Assembly (NCBI GenBank): GCA_021792015.1 | Contig: JAJYVM010000069.1 | Location: 1 to 12,329 of the forward strand | From: Bacillota bacterium | GTDB lineage: Bacteria; Bacillota; Sulfobacillia; RBS10-35; JAJYVM01 | DNA: 12,329 bases | Direction of reading: 5' to 3' | In this document: piece after piece, positions 1 through 6,966 of the stretch | Layout of the letters: each line of letters begins with the position of its first letter | How positions within the stretch are numbered: position 1 is the first letter of the stretch | Translations under genes and position numbers: made by a program | The notes under the pieces: generated by a model | The model's database searches: none | What the model was told of the DNA's origin: nothing | The model's input: the letters and a program-made list of their open reading frames with translations, nothing else

Positions 1-1138
1 TGAAGGGCCCCGCCTCGAGGCAATCGCCGACCTGGCCGGCGGGGCTGACCGTCATCCAGCCGGCGTCCGACCACCAGGACAGGCTGGCGCCGGAGGCGGC
101 GTCGCAGCTTTGCAGCGCGACCGACGCGAAGGTTGCGCCGGCGCTCACACCCGCGGTGAAGTACAGGTTGGCGCCAGGCAGGGCCGATGCGCCCGCCGGC
201 GCGGTGCTGCCGTACTCGACCAAGGCCACGGCGCCCGAACCGCCCGAACCGGCGGCGGCCACGGCCGCCACATCCGGCGCCGGCGTCCCGGCGCCGCCCA
301 CGACCACGCCGCCGTCGCCGCCGTCGCCGCCAAGCGAGAATGCGGTGCTGGCGCCTGCCGGAACCGCGGCCGCCACGACAAGGACGCTCGTTGCGGACAC
401 CCCGAGGCTGGGCGCGGCCACCTGCAGCAGGACGGGGCCGGGGACGGACGGCGGTGCCAACGTGAATGCATACGCCCCGTCGGCACCGGTCAGGGCCGCG
501 GCCGCGACCGGTGTGCCCGCCGACGCGGACAGATCGACGGTGACGTGGCCCGCCGGCGTGCCGTCGCCGCGATAGACGGATCCGCTGACGGTGACCGAGC
601 CGCCGGCCGCGGCAACCGCCTGCGCGAGGTCGAGCGATGCGGCGGGCGCGGGCCCGGAGGTCACGGCGAACGTCGTGGAGCCGACGGCGGTTCCGGAGGT
701 CGCCGTGATGGACGCCAGTCCCGACGCCGTGGGCGGCGCGTCGAAGACGCTGCTGAACTGGCCGTACACATTGGTGGTCACGGTTGCGGGACGGACGGCG
801 CCTGCGGAGGCCGACAGCTCGATGGTGGCGTTCGGAATCGGATCGTCCGCCGAATCGCGCAGGACGCCGGTGACCCCAAACGCCGCGCCCGCGACCGCAT
901 CGGGCACCGCCGGCGCGATGTCGAGAAGGGGTTGACCGTACACGGCCGCCGCCACCGCCGGCTGGGACTGGCCGTGGACGGCGTTCGTCACGATCGGCTG
1001 GGACGGGCCGGAGACGGCCCCAGCCGCGATCGGCTGGGGTGCCGCCGCCGCCTGGGCGTCCGTGCTGTCGAGAATTGACAGAAGAAGGGTGACCAGCGCA
1101 AGCACCTGGACCCACGCGACGGCCCGGCGGAAGGACAT
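1..1138 (-). CDS. Secreted Ig-like repeat protein, N-terminal part (runs off left edge)
   Basis: This is a continuous minus-strand frame from an ATG at 1138 to the window edge, giving 379 residues with no stop and strong G/C at third codon positions. Residues 1-30 look like a signal peptide: a basic start (MSFRRAV), a hydrophobic core (VLALVTLLLSIL) and an AQA cleavage site near 30. Residues 34-69 are three 12-residue repeats. Two beta-rich segments follow (about 75-165 and 170-255), rich in Thr, Val, Ala and Gly and resembling Big_1/carboxypeptidase-regulatory-like Ig modules; one contains the typical DDPIPNATIELSASAG pattern. A Gly-rich linker at about 265-310 leads into a YFTAGVSAGA...SLSWWSDAGWMTVSP stretch, a module often found near the end of such surface proteins. 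The start is supported by an AAGGGG site 8 bases upstream. The likely role is an extracellular or cell-surface structural protein. The full length and any anchor lie outside the window, and no enzymatic motif is visible. Confidence 0.8.
   Translation of the reverse strand, partial: MSFRRAVAWVQVLALVTLLLSILDSTDAQAAAAPQPIAAGAVSGPSQPIVTNAVHGQSQPAVAAAVYGQPLLDIAPAVPDAVAGAAFGVTGVLRDSADDPIPNATIELSASAGAVRPATVTTNVYGQFSSVFDAPPTASGLASITATSGTAVGSTTFAVTSGPAPAASLDLAQAVAAAGGSVTVSGSVYRGDGTPAGHVTVDLSASAGTPVAAAALTGADGAYAFTLAPPSVPGPVLLQVAAPSLGVSATSVLVVAAAVPAGASTAFSLGGDGGDGGVVVGGAGTPAPDVAAVAAAGSGGSGAVALVEYGSTAPAGASALPGANLYFTAGVSAGATFASVALQSCDAASGASLSWWSDAGWMTVSPAGQVGDCLEAGPF
932..1039 (-). repeat. Three 36-base in-frame tandem repeats in the secreted protein
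   Basis: There are three imperfect 36-base direct repeats at 932-967, 968-1003 and 1004-1039. Each encodes a 12-residue unit of the form (S/P)QPxxxxAVxGx, read on the minus strand directly after the signal peptide. On the plus strand the shared end of the first two units reads CGGCTGGGA. They probably form a short extended spacer between the signal peptide and the first Ig-like module. Confidence 0.8.
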
Positions 1139-1146
1139 GCCCGGCA

Positions 1147-1152
1147 CCCCTT
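1147..1152 (-). promoter_or_regulatory. Ribosome binding site of the Ig-like protein
   Basis: AAGGGG on the minus strand lies 8 bases before the ATG at 1138 and fixes that start, which places the signal peptide exactly at the N terminus. Confidence 0.65.
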
Positions 1153-1340
1153 GCGCTGCCATTGTCCGCCGCCCCCGTGAAGGCCGCGTGAAGGAGCGCT
1201 GGCAGCCGGACCGCTCGCTGGAATGGCGCCGGGATGCTGCCTGCGCGCCAATAAGTCGCCAGCATTGGTTGGGCCGGTGTCCGCTGACAGGCGCTCACGA
1301 CGCGACCGCAGATCTGACAGGCGAGGTGACGGCTGGTACG

Positions 1341-1475
1341 GTCACGGTGCGCCGAAGCCGGCCGGCAAAGGACGCCGGCGGCGCGGGGGAACCACGGGCG
1401 GGGGTGAATCCGGCCAAGGCGCCGGTCGGACGGGCGACTCCTTACGCCCGAACCCGCGGCCAGGGATGGCGACGT
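1341..1475 (+). promoter_or_regulatory. c-di-AMP (ydaO/yuaA-type) riboswitch
   Basis: The leader of the 3D-domain gene carries the conserved blocks of the ydaO aptamer in the right order. These are GCCGAAGCC (1351-1359), GGGGGAACCAC (1385-1395), GGGGGTGAATCC (1400-1411) and CTCCTTACGCCCGAACCCG (1438-1456). They compare closely with the known pattern GCCGAAUCCG ... GGGAACC ... GGGUGAAU ... CCCGAACCCG. A short closing helix can form between CGCC (1350-1353) and GGCG (1468-1471), and GC-rich internal arms fill the spacing. Known members bind cyclic di-AMP and usually turn expression off; cell-wall hydrolases and potassium transporters are typical targets. The next gene is a secreted 3D-domain protein, which fits that regulon. 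After the aptamer, CGCGC/GCGCG (1477-1492) can form a hairpin without a T tract, so control may act on translation or on an alternative fold. The exact outer limits are uncertain. Confidence 0.87.
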
Positions 1476-1512
1476 CCGCGCTCGGATGCGCGATACCCCG
1501 CCGGCGTGTCAA

Positions 1513-1520
1513 AGAGGAGG
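1513..1520 (+). promoter_or_regulatory. Ribosome binding site deciding the GTG start of the 3D gene
   Basis: AGAGGAGG is a near-perfect Shine-Dalgarno sequence 7 bases before the GTG at 1528. It favours that start over the in-frame ATG at 1486, which lies inside the riboswitch expression region and would spoil the signal peptide. Confidence 0.85.
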
Positions 1521-1527
1521 AATCCGG

Positions 1528-1986
1528 GTGCGCAAGTTGATCGCCAGTCTGACCGTGGCCGCGAGCCTCGCAGCGACCTTCGCGATCTCCGGCGTCAGCA
1601 TGGCCGCGTCGGGGTCCCCCGTGCAGAATACCTGCGGCAAGTACATCGCCTCCGGGACGAAGAGCGGCCGCGTCGTCAACCTGACCGCCACCGCGTACGC
1701 GCCGACGGCCAAGGACAACTATCCGTACGGCCCGGTCGACTACTACGGCCGGCCCCTGGCGGCGGGCGACGTCGCCGTCGATCCCCGCGTGATCCCGCTC
1801 GGCACCTGCCTCTGGGTGACCGGCTACAAGAGCGCGAACCTGCCGGTCGGCGGCTTCTACGCCCTGGCCGACGACACGGGCGGGGCCATCAAGGGCGCCC
1901 GCATCGACATCTTCATCAACCGGTCCGAGTCCCAGGTCAACGCGTTCGGCATCCAGCACGTCCGGGTCACGATCCTCGGCAAGTAG
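1528..1986 (+). CDS. Secreted 3D-domain cell-wall protein
   Basis: This 152-residue protein starts at a GTG. Residues 1-27 form a signal peptide (MRKLIASLTVAASLAATFAI, with possible cleavage after SMA at 24-26). The mature part is essentially one 3D domain, named for three conserved aspartates. TATAYAP lies at 53-59, AVDPRVIPLGT at 83-93 (Asp85) and ADDTGGAIKG at 114-123 (Asp115, Asp116), followed by RIDIF at 125-129 (Asp127). This double-psi beta-barrel fold is shared with MltA-type lytic transglycosylases and with the C termini of Rpf and YabE/YuiC-like proteins that act on peptidoglycan. Cys36 and Cys94 could form a disulphide. There is no LysM, SH3 or G5 module, so the protein is probably small, secreted and diffusible or loosely wall-bound. 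The upstream c-di-AMP riboswitch fits a role in wall remodelling. The domain assignment is strong; the enzymatic activity is inferred from the family. Confidence 0.9.
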   Translation: MRKLIASLTVAASLAATFAISGVSMAASGSPVQNTCGKYIASGTKSGRVVNLTATAYAPTAKDNYPYGPVDYYGRPLAAGDVAVDPRVIPLGTCLWVTGYKSANLPVGGFYALADDTGGAIKGARIDIFINRSESQVNAFGIQHVRVTILGK

Positions 1987-2007
1987 GACAGAGGGCCAGG
2001 ATCCGCG

Positions 2008-2035
2008 GGCAGGGCGGCCGACCGGCCGCCCTGCC
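2008..2035 (+). terminator. Perfect 12-bp hairpin after the 3D gene
   Basis: GGCAGGGCGGCC (2008-2019) and its exact reverse complement (2024-2035) are separated by the loop GACC, starting 21 bases after the stop codon. There is no T tract, so it is either a factor-assisted or atypical terminator or an mRNA 3'-end stabiliser. Confidence 0.55.
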
Positions 2036-2219
2036 ATGCACCCCACCCCGCCACGAGCCCCCTTCGCCACCGAGCCGGCGCCACCGCCGCCACGCCCCGC
2101 GCCGCCCGTCCGCACGGCCCCAGCGCCCTCTGCGACCGCCGTCAGATGCCCGGGCGGGCGCCGGCGTCGACAGGCCGGCTGCGGCAGCGCCCCCGCGCCT
2201 CCTGCGGTCCGGTGCCCAC

Positions 2220-2339
2220 GGCCCGCCTCCGCGGCACGTCCCCCGTGGCCCGCCTCCGCGGCACGGCCCCCGCGGCCCGCCTCCGCGGCACGGCCCCCGC
2301 GGCACGGCCCCCGTGGCACGGCCCCCGTGGCACGGCCCA
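2220..2339. repeat. GC-rich 27-base and 14-base tandem repeat array
   Basis: Three 27-base units (2220-2246, 2247-2273, 2274-2300) are each made of GGCCCGCCTCCGC plus GGCACGGCCCCCGC or a close variant. The 14-base half then continues alone at 2301-2314 and 2315-2328, with a partial copy to about 2339. The array lies in the 490-base gap between the 3D gene and rimO. The gap (1987-2477) otherwise shows only the hairpin at its start and no convincing gene. The minus strand of the array carries runs of four or five G. Confidence 0.85.
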
Positions 2340-2419
2340 GGGCCTTGTGCCTGTGGCCCGATGCCCCCGGCCCGGTGGCCCCCGGCCCGCCCGCCTCGTG
2401 CCACGGCCCGGCGCCGATG

Positions 2420-2425
2420 TATGAT
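2420..2425 (+). promoter_or_regulatory. Possible -10 element for rimO
   Basis: TATGAT stands out as an AT-rich hexamer in very GC-rich DNA, 52 bases before the rimO start and preceded by TG. No convincing -35 hexamer is seen 16-18 bases upstream, so this is tentative. Confidence 0.3.
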
Positions 2426-2477
2426 CCAGGGGACCGGACGCGACGGCCCGTACTCGATGAGGGCGGTGGGTGAACGC

Positions 2478-3860
2478 ATGCCATCGGTGTCCCTGGTGTC
2501 GCTCGGCTGCGCCAAGAACCAGATCGACAGCGAGATCATGCTTGGCCTGCTGGCACAGGCCGGCTTCCGGATCCTGCCCCAGGCCACCGGGGCGGACCTC
2601 GTGATCGTGAACACCTGCGGCTTCATCGATGAGGCCAAGCGCGAGTCGATTGGCGCGATCCTGGATGCGTCCGAGGGACGGCCCGCCGGCCGCGTGATCG
2701 TCACCGGCTGCCTCGCGCAGCGCTACCCCGAGGCCCTGATGCGCGACATGCCGGAGATCGCCGCCGTGGTGGGCACGGGGGACTTCGAGCGCATTGTCGA
2801 GGTCGCCAGGGAAGCCCTGGCCGGCCGCCGCACGGTCGCCGTGGGCCACGCCGCGGCACGGTACGATCGCCTGTACCCGCGGCGGCGCCTGCAATCCGGC
2901 CCGTCGGCCTTCCTCAAGATCGCCGAGGGCTGCGATCACACGTGCCGCTTCTGCGCCATTCCCCTGTTCCGGGGCCGCTTCCGCAGCCGCCCGCTGCCGC
3001 TTCTCGTCGAGGAGGCGACGCAATTGGCGGCCGAGGGCGTGCGCGAACTGGTGCTGGTTTCGCAGGACACGATCAGCTACGGGCGGGACATCGAGGGCCG
3101 GCCGCTGCTCGCCGAGCTCCTCGAGGCCCTGGCGGCGGTGCCGGGGGTGCACTGGGTCCGGCCGCTCTACCTCTATCCCTACCTTCTGAGCGATGCGCTG
3201 CTGGACCGCTGGGCCGCCGTCCCCTACTTCGACATCCCGCTGCAGCACGGCTCGGATGCCATCCTCGCCGCCATGGCCCGCCCCGACCGGCGAGCCGGCA
3301 TCGAGCGCCTGGTTGCCAACATCCGCCGGCGCTTCCCGGAGGCCGCCATCCGCAGCAGCTTCATCGTCGGCTACCCCGGGGAGACCGAGGCCCACTTCCG
3401 CGAGCTGCTTGACCTGCTGGACGCATGCACCTTCGACCACGCCGGGTTCTTCGCGTATTCGGCGGAGGACGGCACCCCGGCCGCGGCGCTGCCGGACCAG
3501 GTCGGCGAAGCCGTGCGCGAGGAGCGCTACCATGCCGCCATGGACCATCAGGCCCGCATCGCCGCCCGCCGCAACGCGGCCCGGCTCGGCCAGCGCCTGG
3601 AAGTCCTGGTCGAGGGGCCGGTGGCAGGGGACGACCGCTTCGTGGAAGGCCGCTGGCACGGCCAGGCGCCGGAGGTGGACGGGCAGGTGATCCTGCCGGC
3701 GGCGGGGGTCCCGGTGGGTGCGTTCACGCTGGCGGAGGTCGAAGGCGCCGAGGACTTTGACCTGTTGGCCCGGCCGGCGGGCGCGGACACCGCGCGGGAG
3801 GGCGCTGCGCAAGCGCCCCGCCGGCGCGCACGGGCCCGGCCGCGGCCGCAACCTCTGTAA
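2478..3860 (+). CDS. rimO: Ribosomal protein uS12 methylthiotransferase RimO
   Basis: This 460-residue radical-SAM enzyme adds a methylthio group to a conserved aspartate of ribosomal protein S12 in the cytoplasm. The N-terminal UPF0004 domain (about 3-120) has the three cysteines of the auxiliary iron-sulphur cluster: Cys11 in SLGCAKNQIDSE, Cys47 in NTCGFI and Cys78 in TGCLAQRY. The radical-SAM CxxxCxxC motif is Cys152, Cys156 and Cys159 (GCDHTCRFCAIP). The stretches PYFDIPLQHGSD and SSFIVGYPGETE are typical of the methylthiotransferase family, and SLGCAKN with PLFRGRFRSR favours RimO over MiaB. A C-terminal TRAM-like region spans about 370-435. An extra Arg/Pro/Ala-rich tail covers about 436-460, making the protein slightly longer than the 441-residue E. 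coli enzyme. The ATG at 2478 matches the usual N terminus; in-frame ATGs at 2457 and 2421 are possible but lack better binding sites. The frame happens to be open far upstream, which is a base-composition artefact. Confidence 0.96.
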   Translation: MPSVSLVSLGCAKNQIDSEIMLGLLAQAGFRILPQATGADLVIVNTCGFIDEAKRESIGAILDASEGRPAGRVIVTGCLAQRYPEALMRDMPEIAAVVGTGDFERIVEVAREALAGRRTVAVGHAAARYDRLYPRRRLQSGPSAFLKIAEGCDHTCRFCAIPLFRGRFRSRPLPLLVEEATQLAAEGVRELVLVSQDTISYGRDIEGRPLLAELLEALAAVPGVHWVRPLYLYPYLLSDALLDRWAAVPYFDIPLQHGSDAILAAMARPDRRAGIERLVANIRRRFPEAAIRSSFIVGYPGETEAHFRELLDLLDACTFDHAGFFAYSAEDGTPAAALPDQVGEAVREERYHAAMDHQARIAARRNAARLGQRLEVLVEGPVAGDDRFVEGRWHGQAPEVDGQVILPAAGVPVGAFTLAEVEGAEDFDLLARPAGADTAREGAAQAPRRRARARPRPQPL

Positions 3861-3913
3861 TCGCCCGCGGGGCGCAGGACCCGGACCGTCATCGGCGCGA
3901 ATTGACCCCGGGC

Positions 3914-3920
3914 GAGGGGG
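3914..3920 (+). promoter_or_regulatory. Ribosome binding site of the M28 peptidase
   Basis: GAGGGGG lies 9 bases upstream of the ATG at 3930 and supports that start. The next in-frame upstream codons contain no better initiation signal. Confidence 0.6.
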
Positions 3921-3929
3921 CTTTGCGCC

Positions 3930-5621
3930 ATGGGCGGCGTCTCGGTGCCTCAGGCGGACCTGCGGCGGGCGGTGGGGACGATCCGCGACCTTGCCGGCCG
4001 CTTTCCCGGCCGGCTGTCGGGCACCCCCGCCCAGCGCGACGCCGCCGCCTGGTTCCTCGACGCCTTCCGCGCGGCCGGTCTGGATGCGCACCTCGAGGCA
4101 TTCCGCTCCCTCAACAGCACCGTCGTCCCCGGCCGGCTCGAGGTCGTTGGCGGCGCGGGCGAGGGCATGCTCGCGCAGACGCTAGGCTTCGCGCGGGCGA
4201 CGCCGCCCGGCGGCCTGGTCCTGGAGCTCGTCGATGCGGCCGGAGGCGGCGCGGACGACTACCCGCCCGGCGCGGCCGGCCGGGCTACCCTGGTCAGCGG
4301 CTACGAAGGTCCCGCCACCCCGGAGAAGGCCCGCGCGGCCGTGCGCCGCGGCGCCGCGGCGCTTGTGTACATCTCCCCCCGCGCCCGGAGCGAGGAGCTC
4401 GCGTACCGAGCGGTGAAGAGCGTCTGGGGCGTGCCCGCCCCCGCCGAGCTGGCCGAAATGCCGCGGATCCCGGCCCTCGCCGTCTCGTACGAGCAGGGTC
4501 AGCGCCTGCGGCGGCTCCTGGGGGAGGGGCGGCCGGTGACCGTGCGCCTGGCAGCCGAGCAGCCGGAGCCCACGTGGGACGACATGGCGAACGTCGTCGC
4601 CACGCTCGAGCCGGCTGGCGGCGGCCCGGCCGAGGAATACGTCCTCGTGCACGCGCACCTGGACTCCTGGGACCCCGGCCTCACGGACAACCTGACGGGC
4701 AACGTCCTCGCCCTGGAGCTGGCGCGCGCGTTCCGGCCGGCCCTGACGCCCGGGCGGCGAGGCCTGATCTTCTGCCTGTGGGACGGCCACGAAATCGCCG
4801 AGGCCGCGGGCTCGGCCTCCTACGTCGAGCGGCACTGGGACTTCCTGCGCGACCGGGTCGTCTGCCAGGTCAACATCGACTCGCCCGGCCTGGCGGACGC
4901 AAGGCGTGTGCTGGCGCGGCAGACCCCGGAGATGCTCCGCTTCCAGCAGGAGATCCATGCGGCCCTTGGCGTCGACGACGCCGTATACGAGTCGCTGGAC
5001 CGCTCGGCCGACCAGTCGTTCTTCGGCGCGGGGCTGCCAGGCTGCTACGTGTTCGGGACCGGGCCGGCCGCCCCGGCGCCGGACGAGCTGCCCGTGCTCT
5101 GGTACACGCACACGCGCGCCGACAACATGGAGCGGTTCGGCGAGGCCCACCTTGCGCAGTTCGCGGCCATCTACGCCGCCTACCTCGACCGGCTGACGGC
5201 GACCGCGCGGCTGCCCTTCGACTTCGCCCCGTACGTGGAGCGCATCGAGGCTGCGCTGGGGCGTTGGGGGGGCGCCGACCTCGACCTGGAGCCGCTGCGG
5301 GTTGACCTGGGCGCGATCCGGCGCGGCATCGGGCTGCTGGAGGGGACCGCCGACACCACCTTCAACGCCCGTGGGCGCGCCCTGGCCCGCCTGCTTGTGG
5401 CGAGCCTTCTCACCACCGTGAGCCCGTACCGCCAGGACCGCTACGGTGCAACCGAGTTCACGGCCGCCTCCTTCCCGGCCACCGCGGGCATCGATGCCTT
5501 CGCTCGCGGCGATGGCGCGGACCCGCGGGAGGCCCAGCTGGCCGCGGCCCTGCGAGAGCGGAACCGGCTTGCGGATACGCTGCGCCGGGCTCGCGCGCTG
5601 CTGACGGACGCGACGATCTGA
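3930..5621 (+). CDS. M28-family zinc metallopeptidase with PA-like insert
   Basis: This 563-residue protein is related to M28 aminopeptidases, which use two zinc ions to remove N-terminal residues or cleave dipeptides. Residues 10-60 form the usual helical lead-in (FPGRLSGTPAQRDAAAWFLDAF). Residues about 85-190 look like a protease-associated (PA) domain, including ATLVSGYEGPATPEKARAAV. The metal-binding core begins at 240 with HAHLDSWDPGLTDNLTG, giving His243, Asp245 and bridging Asp253. WDGHEIAEAAGS supplies Glu288, NIDSPG gives Asp318 and YTHTRADNME gives His394. The usual Glu-Glu pair (catalytic base plus ligand) reads His287-Glu288 here. A helical C-terminal part (about 430-563) may be a dimerisation region, as in the transferrin receptor/GCPII group. 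No signal peptide is present, so it probably acts in the cytoplasm, unlike many secreted relatives. It sits 69 bases after rimO and may share its transcript. The substrate cannot be told from sequence. Confidence 0.88.
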   Translation: MGGVSVPQADLRRAVGTIRDLAGRFPGRLSGTPAQRDAAAWFLDAFRAAGLDAHLEAFRSLNSTVVPGRLEVVGGAGEGMLAQTLGFARATPPGGLVLELVDAAGGGADDYPPGAAGRATLVSGYEGPATPEKARAAVRRGAAALVYISPRARSEELAYRAVKSVWGVPAPAELAEMPRIPALAVSYEQGQRLRRLLGEGRPVTVRLAAEQPEPTWDDMANVVATLEPAGGGPAEEYVLVHAHLDSWDPGLTDNLTGNVLALELARAFRPALTPGRRGLIFCLWDGHEIAEAAGSASYVERHWDFLRDRVVCQVNIDSPGLADARRVLARQTPEMLRFQQEIHAALGVDDAVYESLDRSADQSFFGAGLPGCYVFGTGPAAPAPDELPVLWYTHTRADNMERFGEAHLAQFAAIYAAYLDRLTATARLPFDFAPYVERIEAALGRWGGADLDLEPLRVDLGAIRRGIGLLEGTADTTFNARGRALARLLVASLLTTVSPYRQDRYGATEFTAASFPATAGIDAFARGDGADPREAQLAAALRERNRLADTLRRARALLTDATI

Positions 5622-5789
5622 GGCGCGCCCCCCCTCGGGCGGGCTGCCCGGTCCCACACCCCCGCGGGCGTGCTGCGTCATGCCGAGCGAGCCGCCGCGA
5701 TGGCCCGTGCCCGCGCCGGCGCGCGGCCCGTTGCACGACAGGCAATCGGCCGGGCACCCCGCCCGCCACAGCCCGCATACGGTGGCGCC

Positions 5790-6662
5790 ATGGCTGCGCA
5801 CGTGAGCCTCGTCATCCCGGCCCGCAATGAGGGGCCTCTGCTGCCCGCGACCGTCGCCAGCATCGCGCGGGCGCGCACGGACCTACCATACGACGTTGTC
5901 GTGGTCGACGATGGGTCGGCTCCGGCGGCATGGCAGCCGCCCCGGCCCCACCCAGGGCTGGCGCTCACCGTCGTGCGCACGGCGGGGGAGGGTGCCGCCG
6001 GAGCCCGCAACCGGGGTGCCTCCCGCACGCAGGGCGAGTGGGTCTGCTTCTGCGACGCCCACGTGGGCGTCGCGGACGGATGGCTGGACGGCATGGTCGA
6101 GGCCCTGCGGCAGACGGGCGCCGCGGCCGTCGCGCCCGCGCTGGCCAGGGCCGGCGACCCGGCCGCCCGTGGGTACGGCTACACGTGGACGGCGCGGGGG
6201 GAGGCGCGCTGGCTGCCCCGCCCGCCCGGGGGTCCGGCGCCCGTCCCGTTCCTGCCGGGCGGCTGCACCCTGATGCACCGGTCGGCCTTCGCCGCCGTCG
6301 GCGGCTATGACGCCGGCCTCGTGCCGTGGGGCCATGAGGATACCGAGATCAGCCTCGCCCTCTGGCTGACGGGCCACGACGCGGTGGTGGCGCCCGAAGT
6401 GGTCGTGGAGCACCGCTTCCGCACCCGCCATCCGTACCTGGTGCGGCAGGACCAGGTCGACAGTAACCTCGCGCGTGTCGGCTGGATCCACTTCTCGCCC
6501 ACGCGCGCGGCCCGCTTCGCGCGTGCGGCCGGCGTGTCCGCGCAGCTCGCCGCGGTCGCCGCCAGCCCCACGGCCCAGCGGCGTCGCGCCCGCCTGCTGG
6601 CTGCGCGCCGCCGCACCGACGACTGGTTTTGCGAGACGTTCGGCCTGCGCCACTGGGACTGA
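5790..6662 (+). CDS. Family 2 glycosyltransferase, GalNAc-transferase-like
   Basis: This 290-residue GT-A glycosyltransferase has no membrane segment. The nucleotide-binding start is VSLVIPARNEGPLLPATVAS (5-24), with VVVVDDGS at 36-43 and GAAGARNRGA at 68-77. The metal-binding motif is Asp89-Ala-His91 (CDAHVGVADGWL), a DxH form in place of the common DxD. Further on come FLPGGCTLMHRSAFAAVGGYD (154-174) and PWGHEDTEISLALWLTGHD (179-197). The DxH motif, the GG before an aromatic, and WGxE(D/N)xE(I)S together match polypeptide GalNAc-transferase-type catalytic domains and bacterial GT2 relatives. There is no lectin domain. ATG 5790 is preferred because the protein then begins directly at the first strand; an earlier in-frame ATG at 5670 adds an Arg/Ala-rich, protein-unlike leader. 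The site GGTGG precedes the start by only 4 bases. The acceptor is unknown; a surface or secreted polysaccharide or glycoprotein is plausible. Confidence 0.88.
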   Translation: MAAHVSLVIPARNEGPLLPATVASIARARTDLPYDVVVVDDGSAPAAWQPPRPHPGLALTVVRTAGEGAAGARNRGASRTQGEWVCFCDAHVGVADGWLDGMVEALRQTGAAAVAPALARAGDPAARGYGYTWTARGEARWLPRPPGGPAPVPFLPGGCTLMHRSAFAAVGGYDAGLVPWGHEDTEISLALWLTGHDAVVAPEVVVEHRFRTRHPYLVRQDQVDSNLARVGWIHFSPTRAARFARAAGVSAQLAAVAASPTAQRRRARLLAARRRTDDWFCETFGLRHWD

Positions 6663-6671
6663 GCCGGAGGG

Positions 6672-6698
6672 CCGCGCTGCTTGCCGCGGAGCGCGCGG
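6672..6698. terminator. Weak hairpin between convergent genes
   Basis: CCGCGC (6672-6677) can pair with GCGCGG (6693-6698). It lies between the end of the glycosyltransferase gene and the end of the minus-strand membrane-gene remnant, so it could serve both strands. There is no T tract on either side and the loop is long, so confidence is low. Confidence 0.25.
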
Positions 6699-6966
6699 TC
6701 ACAGCCATGTGCACGTAGAGGTCAGCGCCGCCCCGGCGGCGGCGAGGATCGTGGCGACGGCGCTCAAGCCCGCCAGGCGCAGCGCGTTGCCGCGACGCGC
6801 CAGCGGGATGGTCGCGAACACCGCGAATGAACAGGGCGGTCGGGAACATGAGGCGAATCGGCGCGATGGCCGTGATTCCCAGGACTCCCGCGGTTCCGCG
6901 CGCACAGGGCAGCGGCGCATGCCGGCCGCACGGCGCCGTCGCGCACGCCGGCCCCAGCCCCAGCAT
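6699..6966 (-). pseudogene. Frameshifted small membrane-protein gene or remnant
   Basis: Two minus-strand frames join into one sensible protein of about 88 residues. From an ATG at 6966 the first frame ends in GVLGITAIAPIRLMFPTALF. At about 6823-6830 it would need to lose one base to continue as FAVFATIPLARRGNALRLAG, then LSAVATILAAAGAALTSTCTW, to the TGA at 6699-6701. Removing one T from CTGTTCATTCGCG restores LFIAVF and one continuous hydrophobic segment. The downstream 42 codons almost all end in G or C, as do those just upstream, and the result has two membrane-spanning helices. This looks like a real gene broken by a single-base change or a sequencing error. The start is uncertain because the first 25 residues (Cys/Pro/Ala-rich) are not protein-like. 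The family is not recognised. Confidence 0.45.

Noticed and set aside
110..1078. Plus-strand frames of 322 and 139 residues
   Set aside because: They are antisense to the minus-strand secreted protein, which has a signal peptide, Ig-like modules and proper codon bias; the plus-strand translations are Gly/Arg-rich without motifs.
1062..2477. Very long open frame upstream of and continuous with rimO
   Set aside because: It is read in the wrong frame across the riboswitch and 3D gene and gives Arg/Pro-rich text; RimO similarity begins only at 2478.
2142..4091. 649-residue minus-strand frame opposite rimO
   Set aside because: It is a shadow of rimO produced by high GC; it has no motif and its repeated part comes from the GC-rich array.
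3902..5305. 467-residue plus-strand frame overlapping the peptidase
   Set aside because: It is an Arg/Gly/Pro-rich shadow frame; the overlapping frame contains the M28 metal-binding residues.
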